Assembly (NCBI GenBank): GCA_003313425.1 | Contig: NHZP01000062.1 | Location: 1-64,000 of the forward strand | Length of the DNA: 64,000 nt | Direction: 5' to 3' | Source of the DNA: Pseudopyrenochaeta lycopersici | Taxonomy: Eukaryota > Ascomycota > Dothideomycetes > Pleosporales > Pseudopyrenochaetaceae | Notes under the pieces: model-generated | Database searches by the model: none | Seen by the model: the letters and a program-made list of their open reading frames with translations, nothing else | Told to the model about the DNA's origin: nothing | Made by a program: the position numbers and the translations under genes | Part shown: piece after piece, positions 54,463 through 64,000 of the stretch | Layout of the letters: every line of letters begins with the position of its first letter | Numbering within the stretch: position 1 is the stretch's first letter

Positions 54463-55733
54463 TAGTCTAAGCATAAAGAAGTGGGTACAGCAGGAAAGCA
54501 GAACGTAACTAATATTTACTATCCAGTAACAGCATCTGCCCACAGCGGCTACATCTAACTTGATTGAGCTTGCAGAGAAAACGAAGTCTTCGGGCGCCTC
54601 TGCAGACTCCGCGGGACGGCAACAGCCGTTGACCTGGGCGTACGGAGGAACTCGTTTTGGCCAAAACCGACACTCGATGTCTCATCAACATTTCCTGCAT
54701 AAGCCGATATTCCGTCACACATGTGCACTGAATATTAGCATGATGTAATCGACATGCCAGCGGGCCACACAACCATCTCATGAATCAGACGCTCCGCATG
54801 TGACTCCGCTAAGGAGCTAGGCTAAAGAGAGGCTGTTTATATAATAACAGGAGGCAGCTTCATCTGAAAGCCACGACCAGTTGATGAAGCTTCTGCTTGA
54901 CAAGGATGCCGCCTTCAACGCGTGGAATTAAAAGTATGGCATCGCGAGCTGAAAGACTATTCTTAACAATTGTGACAGCTTTTTCTCATTTTGTCATAAC
55001 CACAACTGCTTATAGGGGCCAAGGTGTTCCTTTGAAGGTCGAGCTCTGACCATGCTGGAAGAGCTATTAGGACGGAGTACATTGCACTTGCGGTCTTAGT
55101 GAGAACTCCCCAGTCTCGATGGCAGTCGTTACTGGCTCACGATCGCCGACAACTCGACCGGTTGGATCGAAATCATCCCCATCCACGACTGTCATGAATC
55201 GACAGACATGCGTCGTAACGAACGCTAAATGCCCAAAGTGGCGTACGGCGATGCATCCGATTCAGCGAATAGGGTTGGCTTACCGTTCCCCTCAACGCGC
55301 GGCCCACCAACAACACCACAACTTTCAACAACGCGTAACTCAGCCATATGGAGCGAATTGAGGCTGCGCTTGCAGAATTTATAATCGCTAAAGCCTGGAG
55401 AACAACTCCAGTACATGCAGATTGCTAAATAGCATGGTGTTGTGCGATCTACACTCACCTGAGGGCACCAAGGTGTTTCAACCTCGCGGAGCACCGAGGG
55501 CCAACCGTGGCACTTCCAAAGGGTCCCAGGAGAGAGGCGACAGACCGTCGCGCACGTCCTCCTCCGCTGCAGCGGAGACTAGTGACGGTCGGGACGTGTC
55601 GATTGGGCTGACCGACAACAGTCAGATAACGTGTTTTACCAGTCACCTGCGAATACCAGTCAACCGCGAACGCGAAAACCCACCAAAATCCAGAAAAGCT
55701 AATCCTTGCAATCTTCATAACTACTTAGTATTA
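54463..55733. other. intergenic, nothing recognised
   Basis: Scattered short frames on both strands (54509-54781, 55119-55361, 55225-55494, 55422-55739) without family resemblance. Confidence 0.35.
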
Positions 55734-57579
55734 ACGTGAGCGGCAAGCGAAACGCCCAGGTAAGCGAAACGCCCACCCCACCAAGCTTTACAACTTTGCA
55801 CGTTAACAACTCAATCCTACAAAAAGCTACTACAGCTTATAGTAGCTTAAATTAATCCTCTACTTCTACTATATCTTTCTTACACGTGCGCTTATTGTGT
55901 CCTGCCTCTCCACAAGTTTTACAGCGTCGGATACCCCTTGTACTAGCACCTGTTTGAGCCCTCTCCGCACGCCTCTCCACCTTAAGTTGGGCATCAACGT
56001 CCCTCTGAGTAATTAAGTCCTCTCCCTCCTCCTTTGATAGGGTCCCTCCCTGCTAGATCCGCTTTTTCTTACGCTTTTTCCGCTCAGAAGCAGCTCTATT
56101 TGCCTGCTCAAGACTAGCTACTCTAGCTTCCAGCAACGTGTGTGAGTGTACCTTTAATGTTGATCCCTTTTTAACTTGTAACACCATCTCAATGATAGAA
56201 TCAGGAGAGGAACTCTTATGGTCACGAATCCTCTTCATAATTAGTGTTGTTTGAGCCTCTATCTCCCAGGCGTTGCTGGGTGTTTTGGGGTGCCAGAGGG
56301 TGGGCCCTGGTAGAGGTGGTGTCGGCGTGCGAGGCTTCACCTCAAGCTTTGATAGCACCACCTCTGGGCTGTGTGGGACTAGGCCAGTTGCTTGGAAGCT
56401 AGATAGAATATTCTGCTGTGAGAACGAGGTCTCGAATACCTCCTTAAAGGAAGCTAGGAATGCTTTTTTGTCAATGTGGGTGATGTGACTGTCTGCCAAG
56501 ACCCGAATCTCTCGCCGGTATGCCTGCTTCAATGGCGCAAAGCAGCCCACATCAAGCGGCTGCAGGATATGGGATGAATGGGAAGGCATACAGAGGGTAA
56601 TTATCTTGTTCTCCTCACATAGATCCTGGAAGGCAAGTGAATTATGGCTCTCGTGGCCATCAATTACTAGTAGCCGGTGATTGCCTACTGTCCGGGCTGT
56701 TGTATGCTGGATAAAGTGCTGTAGCCAGGCTAGACCAAGTTCGTTGTTGGTCCAGCCGTTCTTACTAAGGCCTATACGCCAGCCCTTAGATAGATCAGGT
56801 AACCAGGACTTGTCGTGGTTCTTGGCTTTGAAGATAATGAAGGGTGGAACTGTCCAGCCCATAGCGTTGATACCAGCAATCAACGTCACCCACTCGCGGT
56901 TGCCAGGTTGTATCCTCAGTGGTCGAGTACGTCTCTCAGACGCAGTTACCACCTTGACGGACCCTCCTACGCCCATGGTAAAGCCAGTCTCGTCAAAGTT
57001 ATAGGTATCTTCATCTAGGATGCCGTACTTGGCTTTGATGTTGCGTACAAGGTCAAACCAGGGGCTAATAACAGCTGGATCGCTGCATAGGACTCTCTGG
57101 TAGTCGCGTGGCCTACTTAGCTGGGATTTAATCTCAGGCTTACGAGAGACGAAGTTTCTGGCCCATTTTTCTCCCACCTGGCCACTACCACGAGCAGCCA
57201 GCAACTGATTCGCTATCTCACGGAGATAAGACAGTGTAGGGGCAAATCCTCGCGCGTCTAGCTTCCTTATATATTGGATAATCGCGTCTTCCTCGTGCCT
57301 GTTAAGCTTTGACGAGTTAGGTTGGCTGTCGCGTCGTGAAAGCTTTCCAGCGCGTCGGTCGCGGAGAGTCCTTCTAGGAATGTTGTAGACTGCTGCAGCT
57401 CGTCGATCACTTAATGTCGCGTCTTTTTTCATTGCTTGGATAGCTAAGATAATTCTATCCTCACAAGGGAGTAATTCAATATTAAGTTGTTGAGACATTG
57501 TAGTTAAAGGTAGAACGAGGTGTGGTCTTGGCAAGAGCGGGCGTTTCGCTTACCTGGGCGTTTCGCTTGCCGCTCACGT
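55734..57579 (-). mobile_element. pogo/Fot1-type element, copy A
   Basis: Ends ACGTGAGCGGCAAGCGAAAC in inverted orientation, flanked by TA (55732-55733 and 57580-57581). Subterminal direct repeats of GCGAAACGCCC occur at both ends. The single gene is on the minus strand. It lies head-to-head with copy B, 23 bp away. Confidence 0.93.
56053..57498 (-). pseudogene. pogo/Fot1 transposase A, C-terminus lost to a nonsense codon
   Basis: From ATG at 57498 the frame matches copy B residue for residue until TAG at 56053-56055, where copy B has CAG. It contains the HTH_psq-type N-terminus (LSDRRAAAVYNIPRRTLRDR), the CENP-B/Tc5-type HTH, and the DDE_1 domain with NFDETGF, LLVIDGHESHNS and the third acid in PLDVGCFAPLK. 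Only the coiled/basic end and the CCHC zinc knuckle of about 67 residues are lost, so catalysis may survive. The remaining frame continues to about 55855 on the minus strand. Confidence 0.9.
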
Positions 57580-57602
57580 TAGATTTTAAGTTTTAAGATA
57601 TA
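57580..57602. other. 23-bp spacer between the two pogo copies
   Basis: Consists of the TA duplication of copy A, the AT-rich GATTTTAAGTTTTAAGATA, and the TA of copy B. Together with the two elements it forms one inverted repeat of about 3.7 kb. Confidence 0.85.
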
Positions 57603-59431
57603 ACGTGAGCGGCAAGCGAAACGCCCGCTCTTGCCAAGACCACACCTCGTTCTACCTTTAACTACAATGTCTCAACAACTTAATATTGAATTACTCCCTT
57701 GTGAGGATAGAATTATCTTAGCTATCCAAGCAATGAAAAAAGACGCGACATTAAGTGATCGACGAGCTGCAGCAGTCTACAACATTCCTAGAAGGACTCT
57801 CCGCGACCGACGCGCTGGAAAGCTTTCACGACGCGACAGCCAACCTAACTCGTCAAAGCTTAACAGGCACGAGGAAGACGCGATTATCCAATATATAAGG
57901 AAGCTAGACGCGCGAGGATTTGCCCCTACACTGTCTTATCTCCGTGAGATAGCGAATCAGTTGCTGGCTGCTCGTGGTAGTGGCCAGGTGGGAGAAAAAT
58001 GGGCCAGAAACTTCGTCTCTCGTAAGCCTGAGATTAAATCCCAGCTAAGTAGGCCACGCGACTACCAGAGAGTCCTATGCAGCGATCCAGCTGTTATTAG
58101 CCCCTGGTTTGACCTTGTACGCAACATCAAAGCCAAGTACGGCATCCTAGATGAAGATACCTATAACTTTGACGAGACTGGCTTTACCATGGGCGTAGGA
58201 GGGTCCGTCAAGGTGGTAACTGCGTCTGAGAGACGTACTCGACCACTGAGGATACAACCTGGCAACCGCGAGTGGGTGACGTTGATTGCTGGTATCAACG
58301 CTATGGGCTGGACAGTTCCACCCTTCATTATCTTCAAAGCCAAGAACCACGACAAGTCCTGGTTACCTGATCTATCTAAGGGCTGGCGTATAGGCCTTAG
58401 TAAGAACGGCTGGACCAACAACGAACTTGGTCTAGCCTGGCTACAGCACTTTATCCAGCATACAACAGCCCGGACAGTAGGCAATCACCGGCTACTAGTA
58501 ATTGATGGCCACGAGAGCCATAATTCACTTGCCTTCCAGGATCTATGTGAGGAGAACAAGATAATTACCCTCTGTATGCCTTCCCATTCATCCCATATCC
58601 TGCAGCCGCTTGATGTGGGCTGCTTTGCGCCATTGAAGCAGGCATACCGGCGAGAGATTCGGGTCTTGGCAGACAGTCACATCACCCACATTGACAAAAA
58701 AGCATTCCTAGCTTCCTTTAAGGAGGTATTCGAGACCTCGTTCTCACAGCAGAATATTCTATCTAGCTTCCAAGCAACTGGCCTAGTCCCACACAGCCCA
58801 GAGGTGGTGCTATCAAAGCTTGAGGTGAAGCCTCGCACGCCGACACCACCTCTACCAGGGCCCACCCTCTGGCACCCCAAAACACCCAGCAACGCCTGGG
58901 AGATAGAGGCTCAAACAACACTAATTATGAAGAGGATTCGTGACCATAAGAGTTCCTCTCCTGATTCTATCATTGAGATGGTGTTACAAGTTAAAAAGGG
59001 ATCAACATTAAAGGTACACTCACACACGTTGCTGGAAGCTAGAGTAGCTAGTCTTGAGCAGGCAAATAGAGCTGCTTCTGAGCGGAAAAAGCGTAAGAAA
59101 AAGCGGATCCAGCAGGGAGGGACCCTATCAAAGGAGGAGGGAGAGGACTTAATTGCTCAGAGGGACGTTGATGCCCAACTTGAGGTGGAGAGGCGTGCGG
59201 AGAGGGCTCAAACAGGTGCTAGTACAAGGGGTATCCGACGCTGTAAAACTTGTGGAGAGGCAGGACACAATAAGCGCACGTGTAAGAAAGATATAGTAGA
59301 AGTAGAGGATTAATTTAAGCTACTATAAGCTGTAGTAGCTTTTTGTAGGATTGAGTTGTTAACGTGCAAAGTTGTAAAGCTTGGTGGGGTGGGCGTTTCG
59401 CTTACCTGGGCATTTCGCTTGCCGCTCACGT
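57603..59431 (+). mobile_element. pogo/Fot1-type element, copy B, apparently intact
   Basis: Same ends as copy A, flanked by TA (57601-57602 and 59432-59433). It is 17 bp shorter than copy A because one GCGAAACGCCC subterminal unit is missing at its 5' end, as if lost by recombination between direct repeats. Its transposase frame is fully open. Confidence 0.94.
57667..59313 (+). CDS. pogo/Fot1 transposase B, intact, with CCHC zinc knuckle
   Basis: ATG at 57667 (MSQQLNIELLPCEDRIILA) gives 548 residues; the frame is open further upstream but ATG fits best. Domains: HTH_psq-like (about 10-50), CENP-B-type HTH (about 60-125), DDE_1 catalytic domain (about 165-380) with acids in NFDETGF, VIDGHESH and PLDVGCF. 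A Pro-rich linker (RTPTPPLPGPTLWHP) follows, then a basic coiled coil (SERKKRKKKRIQQ) and a C-terminal zinc knuckle (CKTCGEAGHNKRTC). The DDE_1 transposase of Fot1/Pot2/Molly-type elements excises and inserts at TA. All catalytic residues are present, so this copy is a candidate source for related MITEs. Confidence 0.93.
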   Translation: MSQQLNIELLPCEDRIILAIQAMKKDATLSDRRAAAVYNIPRRTLRDRRAGKLSRRDSQPNSSKLNRHEEDAIIQYIRKLDARGFAPTLSYLREIANQLLAARGSGQVGEKWARNFVSRKPEIKSQLSRPRDYQRVLCSDPAVISPWFDLVRNIKAKYGILDEDTYNFDETGFTMGVGGSVKVVTASERRTRPLRIQPGNREWVTLIAGINAMGWTVPPFIIFKAKNHDKSWLPDLSKGWRIGLSKNGWTNNELGLAWLQHFIQHTTARTVGNHRLLVIDGHESHNSLAFQDLCEENKIITLCMPSHSSHILQPLDVGCFAPLKQAYRREIRVLADSHITHIDKKAFLASFKEVFETSFSQQNILSSFQATGLVPHSPEVVLSKLEVKPRTPTPPLPGPTLWHPKTPSNAWEIEAQTTLIMKRIRDHKSSSPDSIIEMVLQVKKGSTLKVHSHTLLEARVASLEQANRAASERKKRKKKRIQQGGTLSKEEGEDLIAQRDVDAQLEVERRAERAQTGASTRGIRRCKTCGEAGHNKRTCKKDIVEVED

Positions 59432-59496
59432 TAACCTTTTTAAGCTTTATTTTAAATTTATAAAGGATTTTATATCACGACGACATTTATGTATAT

Positions 59497-60207
59497 ATGC
59501 GACCGTCAGGCGACTTTCACGGAATCAAGTTCTATCTCGAAGACACGCACGGGCGCGTCAAAGGAAACACCTCCTCCAAAGATGTTGCTAAACAAAGCAT
59601 TCTGCATCCCTTCAACAAGACTTTTTCAAAAGCGTCTCAAGGCATCGACCAAGCTGGGAAAGCACGGCTCACGATTATGGTAAAATGGTATTTCATCGCT
59701 GCTGGTATAGCGAAGAACTGCGTGCTTAGAGAAACGAAAGCTTATCCTAGGCGCTTGCGCAGCGCGCTTGAATACGTTGCTAAGCACATGGGGCCTGCTG
59801 CTGTGAAAGCGCCGCATGTTGCGCCTGCAAAGCAAACCGAATCTGGGAACACACCAGCTGTCACATTTAGGACTGTGCCTTGCCCATCACCCACTGCTCA
59901 CGAGGAGCAACCAGTCAGTATGTCAAACACTGCCGACAGTCAATCACCGCATGGAACCAAGCGTAACGTCGAAGACGCGGAATTTGATGATCTTACACGC
60001 TTGGTGGCCGAGAATATTGCTCGCACAAAGTCTAAAGATCTGGATCTTACGAAGCGCATGAACAATATCGACCAGAAGCGCGAATTGCTGCAGTTGCAGC
60101 TTCAAGAGCTGGATGAAGAGTGGAAGATATTGGATGCGCAGAGGAAGGATGTTAGGACAAGTTTCAAGAGGCGGAGTTTGGCGTTCGGCGGGAAGGGTGA
60201 TGGATGA
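59497..60207 (+). CDS. hypothetical protein or 3' gene remnant next to pogo copy B
   Basis: A 236-codon frame from ATG at 59497. The first 90 residues (SKDVAKQSILHPFNKTFSKA, then LTIMVKWYFIAAGIAKNCVL) look ordered and basic. Then comes a Ser/Thr/Pro-rich linker and a C-terminal coiled coil (MNNIDQKRELLQLQLQELDE). Not a recognised family. The pogo element ends 63 bp upstream, so the true 5' part may have been displaced. The downstream end abuts a LINE fragment. Confidence 0.4.
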   Translation: MRPSGDFHGIKFYLEDTHGRVKGNTSSKDVAKQSILHPFNKTFSKASQGIDQAGKARLTIMVKWYFIAAGIAKNCVLRETKAYPRRLRSALEYVAKHMGPAAVKAPHVAPAKQTESGNTPAVTFRTVPCPSPTAHEEQPVSMSNTADSQSPHGTKRNVEDAEFDDLTRLVAENIARTKSKDLDLTKRMNNIDQKRELLQLQLQELDEEWKILDAQRKDVRTSFKRRSLAFGGKGDG

Positions 60208-60264
60208 CGCAGGGGAAATAGGAATAGCCGTGGATAAAGATAAGTCAACGATAAGGGAGAGATC

Positions 60265-61146
60265 TGAACGACAGAAGTTGCAGAACACGGTGAGGCTATC
60301 AGAGTCGGGCAAAACGACGGATACACAGCGAGCCACGTCGAGCTCATAGCAATTCAAGCCGCACTCGAACTCATCTCAGCCATTTGGTCTCCCGACACGA
60401 TTGCCCGATTCAGAGACAGGGTCAGAGATCTCACCTATGTGATAGTAAGCGACAGTCAGACAGCCATTAGAGCAGTGGAGCGACCTTCTCGCCAGAGTGG
60501 TCAAGCCGTGATTCGGCTGATCGTGAACACCGTACTAGACTTAAGAAGACGAGGAGGGCCAGATGCTCGTGTCCAATGGGTTCCCGCACACGCGAAAATC
60601 ACAGGAAGTGAGAAAGCAGATGACCTAGCAAAGAAAGCGACAAGTGAAGACCTGCCGCCGATCTCCGGACTCACACTACCGTCGGCGCTGAAAAGGATTC
60701 ACGCCCTCTTACCAAGGACAAAACTGGATAAGCCGGTACCCCTAGACGCAGCACTACCTGGCCGACACACGCGAATCATGTACGACAACCTCACATATAA
60801 GAAAGCAGCGATACTGTGCCAACTACGTACTGGAAAGAGTCGGCTCAAGAGTTACCTTGCGAAAATAGGCGCCACGAATTCACACTTATGCGAGTGTGAA
60901 AGACAGACCCCAGAAACTGTTCGCCACTTCCTCTTCGAATGTTCACGATGGGACGAGCTCCGTCCGGCACTACGGAAAGTCGCAGGTAACAGGTGGGGCG
61001 ACCTGTCCTTCTTCTTAGGAGGACGGTCGGAACAACGGCTACCCTCGGGCGAACCACTGGATGGAAAGGCGGAGTCTTGGAAACCTAACCTCAATGTGCT
61101 CAACAGGACTATCGAGTTTGTCATTGCCACTGGACACCTAGGGTGA
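60265..61146 (+). pseudogene. 3' end of a LINE (non-LTR retrotransposon): RNase H domain and tail
   Basis: A frame open from a TGA near 60262 to the stop at 61146 reads HVELIAIQAALELISAIW, then the RNase H core VIVSDSQTAIRAVE (Asp), VQWVPAHAKITGSEKADDLA (WxPxH..GNE-like, with Asp) and, in the tail, CHLCEC-type motifs (HLCECERQTPETVRHFLFEC). This RNase H plus C2H2-like tail is the usual C-terminus of fungal Tad/I-type LINEs. Endonuclease and RT are absent, as expected of a 5'-truncated insertion. Confidence 0.85.
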
Positions 61147-61427
61147 AGGCGATACTGTAGGACCCTCCAGGCCACCACAGGTTATATCCTCGCGGACTTG
61201 AAGTTGGCCAGCCGGTAATGAGAAGGTCGACGGTCGGGAAACGGCTCTCGGATACGAAGGACCGTGGGGACAAGAGTAAGGCAGGTCCTGGACGGTATAA
61301 CTACAAGGAGTAGAGAGGTCAGAGTCGAGAGGGACGAAGCTGCTTTGGGCTTGGAATGAAGCGTGGGCGTACCCAGTGTGGCCAATGGATGGAACGGATC
61401 GTCGATCCAATCCAACGCCACAAAATC
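61147..61427. other. probable LINE 3' untranslated region
   Basis: Directly follows the LINE stop codon and ends where the next hAT begins. No poly(A) tract or target duplication was recognised. Confidence 0.4.
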
Positions 61428-64000
61428 CAGGGGTATCCAGTCCAATCTAAATCCAATCCAGTTCAATCCATTCAGCCTCAGCCATAGTAGTCTGAGCGGG
61501 TGATCAATGTGTATTATGGAAATCTCCACAACGCCCATGGGGATAATTTCGTTAGAAAATGGTTGGAATGGATTAATCTAAAGTATAATGGAGAGATCTA
61601 GCTACAAAATATGACACCTTTTCTCATTCAACCGGCTTTTGCCTTATGTCGATAATACCGGCCTTGTCCCATGAATACAGACACTGTGCTGCCTGTGCTG
61701 TACTACACTGTAGATGATTGCGGCGGTCAGTTATCATCATGCCCAATCTACTAAATATTCTTTCTGGCTCATCGCTCATTGCCGGAATACTGAGGATATC
61801 GATAGCCATCTGCGCAAGCTGCGGATACTGGGCTCTGCCAGTCGTTGTCCACCAGGCGATTGGCTCGTCACACTCGATCTGCCCTTGAGTGCAATAGCGG
61901 TCATATTCATCCTTTCTCTTCTCACGGTTAGCTGTCTGCGCAGCTTTGATACCTCTCATTCGATACGCTTGAATGCCCGTGGGCTCACCATCGCGCGGGT
62001 TCTTCTTTTGGGGCGAAAGGGCATCTGAAATGGGCTGTTGCTTGTAGCTGTCAAGCCAGAGCCTTTTGACTGCTCTCTGCCCGTCTTTGATCCACTTCGG
62101 CTGCTTGTTCCAGAACGCTTCGAGATAATCCCAGTTCTTCGCAGGATCAAGAACGACGGCGGCAAGGTAGACAGGCGAGTCTTTAAGCTTCTGGTAATAC
62201 TGTTGAGCTTTGTCGATTGCAAGCTTGATTTGGGCCTTGAAATGCCATTCCCCTTGAATAATGTCTTCTGCTGCAGATTCGTATGAGGCATAAACAGCAG
62301 TCAGCTCTTCGAGAATATACTCGATATCCTGAATGACGTTTGTCAGCCCGCTGGATGTACCATCACCTGGTCGACCCTGTAGATCTAGCGTCGCCTCATA
62401 ACATGGCCTGAGCAGTCTTTCATACTCGGAGAGTATGTCCCAGTCCTTTTCCGTTAACCTATCTGTGAAGATGTCCTTGCAGATTGCTGCATCCTCAACT
62501 GGCAACTTTGTACCCTTGGCATTGTTCCGTTTGATCAGTCTCTCTTCTGATTCAAGCCAATAATCGAGAGCATTGCGGAGTTTATTCGCACGACGGAGCA
62601 TATTATAGACGCTATTCTAGCGTGTATTGTTGTCTCGGCAGAGCTCGTAAGTCTTGAGGTCAGCTTTATCGGCCTCACCATCGGATTCTTCGATGTATTT
62701 CTGCTGTGCTACGGTACATTAAGAACTGAATTTGCCGGAAGGGCAGTAAACTTACCTGCGACCCATCTAGCTCGTCGTTGGGGGCTTGAATACGTCCAAA
62801 CAACCAGGTTGTGAAGTTTGCCGACCGGTCCGTTTTTTCTCCAATGCCTCAAACTCTCTTTGATGTTTTTTGGCATCTGATCCTCCATTTCGAATAAATC
62901 TGGGTCCACGCCGAAAAGAAGATGGCGAGCAATGAGATTGATAATATGGCCAGAGCAGCGAAGGTGTCGTTTAATAGCATCAAAACCATACGTCTCTGCA
63001 AGAGCATCCATTGCCGTATCGTTGTTCGAAGCGTTGTCAAGCACAAAGAATCCAATCTTGTTCATGACCTCAAAGTCGTCGATAACCTTGCTGACCCCAT
63101 CGGCGATGTTGATACCTGCGTGTGAGCCCAGTTGCTCTGGAGTCGAGAGAAGGATGCATCGAGCCTTAAAGTCCTTGTTGAGAAAGTGAGCGACAATGCC
63201 GTTGAGGGATAATAGGTTTCCGGAGGTCCAGAGATCAAATGCGAAGTGGACTTTACTCGAAGCATCTTTCAACTCCTTCTTCACTGTCGCTTTATGAAGC
63301 TCAAAACCATGAGCTACCCAGGCCGAAATCGTGGTATGGGAAGGCATTGCAGGTTCCGCACGGGAAGAGAGGTATCTAATGAGCTTACGGAACGCTGCAC
63401 TATCAACTTGACGAAAGGAGACATTGTCATAGACAATCCAACGAAAGAGAAGCCTCTGGAATCGATTCGTATCAAATTCGAGCGCTAAATAGTTCATGAT
63501 TTCCTGTTCCCGAGGAATGGACGCGTCGAGGCTAGCAGCATCCGCCCCTCTGTCGGCGCGCCAAACGCCCAGAACCATCCTCGAATCCTCTTCATTGAAC
63601 GTGACAAAGGGATTGAATGCCCGGGAAGCAACCTCCATTGCACCCATGACCAATCGTGGTCCGAATCGGTATAATGGGACTCATTGGCGACGAAAGCTCG
63701 GCCATCCTATTCAGAGAAAGGTTAGTATAAGTGCAAGAGAATTATTTCAGGGCCCTACCGCGGAGAGTGGTGCAGACAGTGCAGAGCATGTTGAAGGAGC
63801 AGATAGAGCAACCTTCTCCCCCTCAAATGACCGTAAAGCGTCAACCGTAAGAGGTAATAGTGATGTCATGTGACGTAGTAATAACAGTAGTGATAACTGC
63901 TGCGGAGAGTAAAACAAGAACAATAACTTAATGAGGCATGTTAGATCCAGAGCTAATTTTTTTTGAAAAGGTGCGACACCTTCAACGCCTTGCAACTCAG
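61428..64000 (-). mobile_element. hAT element, third family, running past the window edge
   Basis: A CAGGGGTATCCAGTCCAATC terminus at 61428, followed by repeats of CCAATC/AATCCA, lies 196 bp beyond the end of a hAT transposase. The opposite terminus is not within the window. Confidence 0.6.
61624..63869 (-). pseudogene. hAT transposase with intron(s) and two nonsense codons
   Basis: The minus strand from ATG near 63869 gives a short N-terminal exon. A probable GTAGGG..GAATAG intron with CTAACC branch (about 63710-63762) follows, although the phases do not join well. Next comes RRQ, a TGA where Trp is expected, then the main body (VHFAFDLWTSGNLLSLNGIV, GFFVLDNASNNDTA). A 47-nt intron (62709-62755, GTAAGT..CCGTAG) follows, then CRDNNTR and TAG at 62617-62619 in place of TGG. 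The rest runs to 61624, ending in the hATC region (LAQMAIDILSIPAMSDEPER). Both stops are Trp codons changed by G-to-A. The family is distinct from the other hATs here. Confidence 0.85.

Noticed and set aside
1..64000. CRISPR arrays, rRNA, tRNA, riboswitches, bacterial operons
   Set aside because: None seen. Introns, transposon families and gene types are those of a filamentous fungus.

Overview
The window is nuclear DNA of a filamentous ascomycete, most likely a plant-associated Dothideomycete (Pleosporales-like). The reasons are the short introns (about 40-90 nt) with GT..AG borders and CTAAC-type branch points, two AA11-type lytic polysaccharide monooxygenase (LPMO) genes, small secreted cysteine-rich proteins, a FunK1-type fungal kinase, NLR-type WD40 repeats, an HR-PKS remnant, and many hAT, pogo/Fot1 and Tc1/mariner transposons. 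The taxonomic call is inference; no rRNA, tRNA or marker gene was seen. There is no operon logic: genes are single, mostly spliced, on both strands, and separated by long stretches in which I see nothing. All intron borders were placed by eye from consensus and reading frame.

Layout. 1-2.3 kb: decayed 3' end of a highly reducing polyketide synthase, a hAT fragment, a solo LTR. 3-8.4 kb: a four-exon coiled-coil protein, a probable membrane protein, a spliced unknown protein, and a RING-finger locus split by a second solo LTR of the same family. 9-17 kb: FAD-linked (DHCR24-like) oxidoreductase, a MITE, a three-exon class 3 lipase, a Lys/Ser-rich protein, and AA11 LPMO no. 1. 18.9-20.8 kb: a dead hAT with an 8-bp target duplication that carries a nested Tc1/mariner derivative. 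22-26.7 kb: a six-cysteine secreted protein (effector candidate), AA11-like LPMO no. 2, and a TIR element carrying a promoter-like repeat. 27-29.4 kb: an 800-residue, GC-rich FunK1-type kinase gene. 30-38.5 kb: transposon scraps, two unknown proteins, a PHD-finger gene cut off by a hAT, and the WD40 tail of an NLR. 39.8-44.8 kb: a quieter gene island with a chromo-like small protein, a three-exon 790-residue unknown protein, an F-box/ankyrin protein, and a predicted Kex2-processed secreted cysteine-rich peptide. 45-55 kb: an orphan WD40 blade, a nearly intact hAT with 8-bp target duplication inserted into the tail of a multi-pass membrane-protein gene, a gypsy RT scrap, a Tc1/mariner transposase and a MITE nested in it. 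55.7-59.4 kb: two head-to-head pogo/Fot1 elements, one intact and one with a nonsense codon. 59.5-64 kb: an unknown ORF, a LINE RNase H fragment, and a further hAT with premature stops that runs to the window edge.

Several elements carry nonsense codons explained by C-to-T transitions (TGG to TAG/TGA, CAG to TAG), as expected of repeat-induced point mutation, while one pogo copy and the FunK1 gene are open. The likely host-interaction genes (LPMOs, two small secreted proteins, secondary-metabolism remnants) lie between the transposons, as in fast-evolving compartments of plant-pathogen genomes.
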